A stretch of 9,615 bases of DNA from CAZKUN01 sp964555935 (lineage in GTDB: Bacteria; Armatimonadota; Zipacnadia; Zipacnadales; VGFC01): positions 1 to 9,615 of the forward strand of contig CAZKUN010000311.1 of NCBI GenBank assembly GCA_964555935.1, given 5' to 3'. Positions 6,505 to 9,615 of the stretch are shown here, piece after piece. The stretch's first letter is position 1; each line of letters opens with the position of its first letter. The notes beneath the pieces are model-generated. The model ran no database searches. It saw only the letters and a program-made list of their open reading frames with translations, and was not told the DNA's origin. The translations under genes and the position numbers were made by a program.

Positions 6505-9042
6505 ATGCTGAAGAGACTCGTCGCGTTAATCCTGTTCGTTGGGGCAGGCGTCGCCGTGGCGGCGGTGGAGCCCGGTGAGAACCTCCTGATCAACGGTGCG
6601 TTCGAAGCCGAGCAACTCGACTTCCCCATGTTCTGGCATAAGGGCGGGGGACAGACCGGCTTCGACCCGACCGGCGGGCCGGGCAACACCGGCGCCCTCG
6701 TCTTCAGCAGTCCGGAGGGGCTGGAGGGAGTCAGGTCCACCTGCCGTCAGCACGACCAGCAGATCATCGCCGGCGAGACGTACAAGATCAGCGCCTACAT
6801 CAAGACCCAGGGCTTCAATAGCAATCATTGCGGCGTCATCGTCCACGACAACGGGTGGACCAAAGAGAACGGAATCAGGTCGTTCCCGGAGGACACCGAC
6901 GACTGGCAGTACATGGAGCAGACCTTCGAACTGCAGGAGAGCAAGGACGGCATCTACGGGGTCGCCGTCTTCGCCATCGACTATGTCGGCGAGATCCAGT
7001 TCGCACAGGTCAAGTTGGAGGCCATCAGCGAAGCCGCGCTGGCCGGGAGTTCGGTCTCGCCGGTCCTGCTTGAGCAGCAGCGTCCGCGGCTCGTCGCCTG
7101 GGAGCCATTGCTCAACAGGATACCTCTGGCCGATCCCAGAATGACCTTCCACTTCTTCGGCCAGACCGAGCGCGCCCCCGCCGAGTACGACTGCGTCTAC
7201 ACCATCGACGGCGCGACCGTCCGCACCCATCCCCTCACGCCGGAACTGAACAGCGTGGACCTGTCTGAGGTCGCCGCGGGCGATCACACACTTGACGTCG
7301 CCGTTGTGGACCGTGATACGCAGGAGATGGTATTCGACGCCGCGCACGTCATCACGTTGACGGAGATCCCCGAAGTGGACGTCTCGGCCCACCGACGGCT
7401 GAACAACCTGGTGGTCGAGGTCCTGGCGCAGCCGTTGCGAGCAACGGCCGCGCCGCAGAGGTCCGTGTTCAGCACAGCCCGGGACGGCTGGGTCTTCATC
7501 AAGGTCGAGACCAACGAGGAAGACGCCGCTCTGAGCGTCGTCCTCGCGGCGGACGACACCGTCATCACCGCCGCGACCGATCGCCTTGAGGCGTTCCGCG
7601 AACTGCGGCGGGGCAGACACGACCTTGTGGTCAGCGGCGTGGCCTCGGGCGGGAGCATCGTCGTACGGTCCATCAGCGAGATATTCAACTACCCGGCCTG
7701 CGCCAACAGCCAAGTCCCGCAGAACGGGAAGTACGACTGGGACTTCTTCGTCCGGCACGTCTTCCCCGCCGTGACCACCCTGAACGGCGGGAATATCCCC
7801 GAGGAGCACCGACCGGACGTGCGTCGGATGGGGCTGAAATGGTTGGCCAACGTCGGCACGACCAGCCCCAAAGACGCCGCTGACCTCGTCGCGCGAATGG
7901 ACGGACACGCCGGCCTGACCGCGCCCTGGTATGACGGGTTCACGTGCGACGAGCAGTTCTTCAGTCGCCCCGGTATTGCGCACTACACCGAGGCACTGCG
8001 GATGCTCGAGAACCCCGAGAACCGGCTGATCTACACGTGGATCGTGGGGAAACCCGGGCTGCCCGGCATGCACAATGACTTCATCAGCGCGGCACTGAAT
8101 GCGTCACGAGGGCGGGGCCGCCTCATCTTCGAGGCCTACTGCCACAGCCGTCCCACCGAGAAGGACGCCGTCAGCTACCTCAGCGATCGGGTCGTCGACA
8201 CGATGGAGCGGTTCAACGAGTACTTCCCGAACGCCACGCCGGGAACAGGGATGCTCTTCGGCAACTTCAACCAGATCCCAATCATCTCCCTGGATGTCAA
8301 CCCCGAGGTGGACTACAAGTACTACCTCGACATGCAGCTCAACCTCGCCGCCACTCATCCCGTCTTCCGGGATCTCGGCGTGATCGGGTACTGGGGGAGC
8401 TACTACGATGACGAGGAGCTCTACCGCTGGTCGTTCCAGCTGCTGCGCCACTACTGCGTCGACGGCAACACCCAGATGCTGTCGAAGACATACGACTACA
8501 CCTATTCGCCTGGGCACCTCAGGAACTGCGATTTCGCCGACGGTCTCGAGCAGTGGGCCGCGAATCCGCCGGACGCCCTCCGCGCCGACAGCTTCGCCGG
8601 CTACGGGAAGGGCAGTCAGAGGCGCTGGGGTGCCGCGGGTGGGACGGGCGACACCTTCTGCGTCTTCACCCGCGGCGAAGAGCGTCCGAACACGCTCACT
8701 CAGACCGCCACGGGCCTCACGCCCGGCACGACCTACACGCTCCAGTTCGTCACCGCCGACTACAACGATATGGTCGCGGGCACTATCGACCCCAAGCAGC
8801 TCGGGCTGAACGCCGTGTTCGACGCCGGTGCGGAGGTCATCCCCGAGGAATCCTACATCTATGTCGACAGACGCACGGGTGGCCGGAAGCAGGACGACGG
8901 ACTCGTCCGGATCAACCTCCACCACGTTCGGTTCCGTGCCGTTGCCCCGTCGGTCACGGTCACTTTTACCGACGCCGAAGCGGAGCCGGGAACGGAGATT
9001 GCGCTCAACTACATCATGCTGAAACCGTACTTCGAGGAGTAG
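6505..9042 (+). CDS. Secreted CBM-like / TIM-barrel-like putative glycoside-active protein
   Basis: The product has 845 residues. A signal peptide spans about 1-20 (MLKR, hydrophobic 5-19, AVAA). Residues about 24-174 resemble a CBM4/9-type carbohydrate-binding beta-sandwich: ENLLINGAFEAE near the start, YKISAYIKTQGF, WQYMEQTFEL and the closing IQFAQVKLE. Residues about 193-290 and 291-390 look like two further beta-sandwich linkers. Residues about 391-660 look like an alpha/beta barrel: YDWDFFVRHVFP, MGLKWLANVG, YDGFTCDEQF with Asp482-Glu483 as possible acid residues, LIYTWIVGKPG, LIFEAYCHSR and GVIGYWGSYYDDEELYRW. The C-terminal 669-842 looks like a second binding domain: GHLRNCDFADGLEQWAANP, then LTQTATGLTPGTTYTLQF. 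I do not recognise a named family for the barrel, so catalysis is inferred from fold and acidic residues only. It is the last of three co-directional exported proteins; a likely role is glycan binding or hydrolysis outside the cytoplasm. Confidence 0.85.
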   Translation: MLKRLVALILFVGAGVAVAAVEPGENLLINGAFEAEQLDFPMFWHKGGGQTGFDPTGGPGNTGALVFSSPEGLEGVRSTCRQHDQQIIAGETYKISAYIKTQGFNSNHCGVIVHDNGWTKENGIRSFPEDTDDWQYMEQTFELQESKDGIYGVAVFAIDYVGEIQFAQVKLEAISEAALAGSSVSPVLLEQQRPRLVAWEPLLNRIPLADPRMTFHFFGQTERAPAEYDCVYTIDGATVRTHPLTPELNSVDLSEVAAGDHTLDVAVVDRDTQEMVFDAAHVITLTEIPEVDVSAHRRLNNLVVEVLAQPLRATAAPQRSVFSTARDGWVFIKVETNEEDAALSVVLAADDTVITAATDRLEAFRELRRGRHDLVVSGVASGGSIVVRSISEIFNYPACANSQVPQNGKYDWDFFVRHVFPAVTTLNGGNIPEEHRPDVRRMGLKWLANVGTTSPKDAADLVARMDGHAGLTAPWYDGFTCDEQFFSRPGIAHYTEALRMLENPENRLIYTWIVGKPGLPGMHNDFISAALNASRGRGRLIFEAYCHSRPTEKDAVSYLSDRVVDTMERFNEYFPNATPGTGMLFGNFNQIPIISLDVNPEVDYKYYLDMQLNLAATHPVFRDLGVIGYWGSYYDDEELYRWSFQLLRHYCVDGNTQMLSKTYDYTYSPGHLRNCDFADGLEQWAANPPDALRADSFAGYGKGSQRRWGAAGGTGDTFCVFTRGEERPNTLTQTATGLTPGTTYTLQFVTADYNDMVAGTIDPKQLGLNAVFDAGAEVIPEESYIYVDRRTGGRKQDDGLVRINLHHVRFRAVAPSVTVTFTDAEAEPGTEIALNYIMLKPYFEE

Positions 9043-9335
9043 CTTATTCCACCGAGAGGGCCCATCCCGGCGGCATCAAGTCATGCTGCGACCTGCGGAG
9101 TCGCGACTGCGCGGTTGCCGATCCCAACACCTTCTTCACCCACGCCCTGGAGCATCCAAGCCCCTGGGCTCTGCACCGACTCACATGCGTGCGCGCCGGC
9201 TCGCATCCCTTCGGCCACGCCGCGGCGTTGCCGCTACAGATGGCTGGCCATCCGGGACGAGTGCGCGATGTGATATGGAGATCGCGGGCGACACGACATC
9301 GCATCGGTCTGAGCTATGCGCATGGCCACGTATGA
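9043..9335. other. Intergenic region between convergent genes, no gene seen
   Basis: The region lies between the 3' ends of the last secreted gene (+) and the edge fragment (-). The frames that are open here translate into Arg/His/Pro-rich sequence without family features. A ten-base perfect palindrome, AGTCGCGACT (9099-9108), lies in a longer imperfect inverted repeat and could be part of a bidirectional terminator, but no T run accompanies it. Confidence 0.45.
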
Positions 9336-9614
9336 TCAGCCTGCCGCCGTCACCTCGACACAGCCCGCAATCGCCCTCACCCGCGCGCACAGCTCCGCGA
9401 CCGCGACGTCGAAATCCTCCCGGCTCCGACCGGTGAGGTCCACGCCGATCGTGCGGACCTGGACATCCACCCCGTCGCGCTGGATCCGCAGCGGCGCGCT
9501 CGGCATCGGTTCGGGGTAGACGAGCACCGCGTCGCGTACGCCAAACCCGATGCAATACGCCTCTACGTGAAGAGGGCTTCCGAGCCAATCACAAGCGGAT
9601 CGAGCGGCTCTGGC
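9336..9614 (-). CDS. Partial 3' end of a gene, McrC-like C-terminus (5' end beyond window)
   Basis: A minus-strand frame is open from the right edge to a TGA at 9336-9338, giving the last 92 residues of a protein or of a decayed gene. The stretch HVEAYCIGFGVRDAVLVYPE, then DGVDVQVRTIGVDLTG and a final amphipathic helix (DFDVAVAELCARVRAIAG), follows the C-terminal pattern of McrC. McrC is the PD-(D/E)xK nuclease partner of McrB in methyl-directed restriction. The pattern is an AYC helix, a hydrophobic LVYP strand, a strand pair ending in the I-x-V-D-L strand, and a last helix. Codons are strongly G/C-ending, as expected for a real gene here. The nuclease motif itself would lie off the window. 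The first 15 or so residues fit the family poorly, and another frame gives a neat stop near 9576, so a frameshift or truncated copy is possible. If only the GTG at 9527 is used, a 63-residue stub remains. Coding is likely; the McrC assignment is moderate. Confidence 0.5.
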   Translation of the reverse strand, partial: ARAARSACDWLGSPLHVEAYCIGFGVRDAVLVYPEPMPSAPLRIQRDGVDVQVRTIGVDLTGRSREDFDVAVAELCARVRAIAGCVEVTAAG

Positions 9615-9615
9615 G

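Noticed and set aside
6526..8073. 515-residue minus-strand open frame opposite the third secreted gene
   Set aside because: Antisense shadow; the sense strand has a signal peptide, a strong ribosome binding site and recognisable domains.
9099..9108. Palindrome AGTCGCGACT as a terminator
   Set aside because: The outer stem is broken by mismatches and no T run follows on either strand.
9139..9335. Plus-strand translation with LPLQMAGH followed later by SYAH, reminiscent of an integrase tail
   Set aside because: The His-to-Tyr spacing is wrong and the T-T-x-x-Tyr motif is absent, so it is most likely chance in a GC-rich spacer.

Overview
This is a GC-rich bacterial chromosomal window (or a metagenome contig). 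The genes have strongly G/C-ending codons and Shine-Dalgarno-led starts. Large, single-copy, multi-domain secreted proteins (LamG, InlB-like repeat, propeller, CBM and TIM-barrel-like modules) sit together without a Sus-type transporter. That style is familiar from Planctomycetes, Armatimonadetes, Lentisphaerae and Hydrogenedentes-like bacteria. The phylum is an inference from protein style; no ribosomal or marker gene is present.

Layout. Positions 1-426 hold no gene I can support. A small ankyrin-repeat protein with an N-terminal Cys4 zinc-ribbon-like segment lies at 427-978 (+). The gap 979-1458 contains a remnant of a tyrosine recombinase C-terminus (1143-1286, +), followed by a strong GC-rich inverted repeat (1315-1344). 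Three large plus-strand genes for putative secreted proteins follow: 1459-3567 (amidotransferase-fold domain fused to a glycosidase-like TIM barrel), 3660-6230 (LamG + InlB-like repeat + glycosidase-like beta-propeller) and 6505-9042 (CBM-like domain + beta-sandwiches + TIM-barrel-like domain + second CBM-like domain). Positions 9043-9335 look empty. At the right edge, on the minus strand, a 3' gene fragment (9336-9614) resembles the C-terminus of the restriction subunit McrC.

How the genes may work together. The three exported proteins are co-directional, with gaps of 92 and 274 bases. All carry carbohydrate-binding or glycosidase-like folds, so the simplest reading is a small extracellular glycan-processing locus. 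No transporter, sulfatase, regulator or sugar-metabolism gene is visible, so the substrate cannot be named. The recombinase remnant on one side and the McrC-like fragment on the other suggest that the locus sits in a variable region that has seen insertions and deletions.

The most useful observations are the recombinase remnant, which has no start codon and is easily missed; the McrC-like edge fragment; and the unusual domain combinations of the three secreted proteins, whose catalytic activity is unproven.
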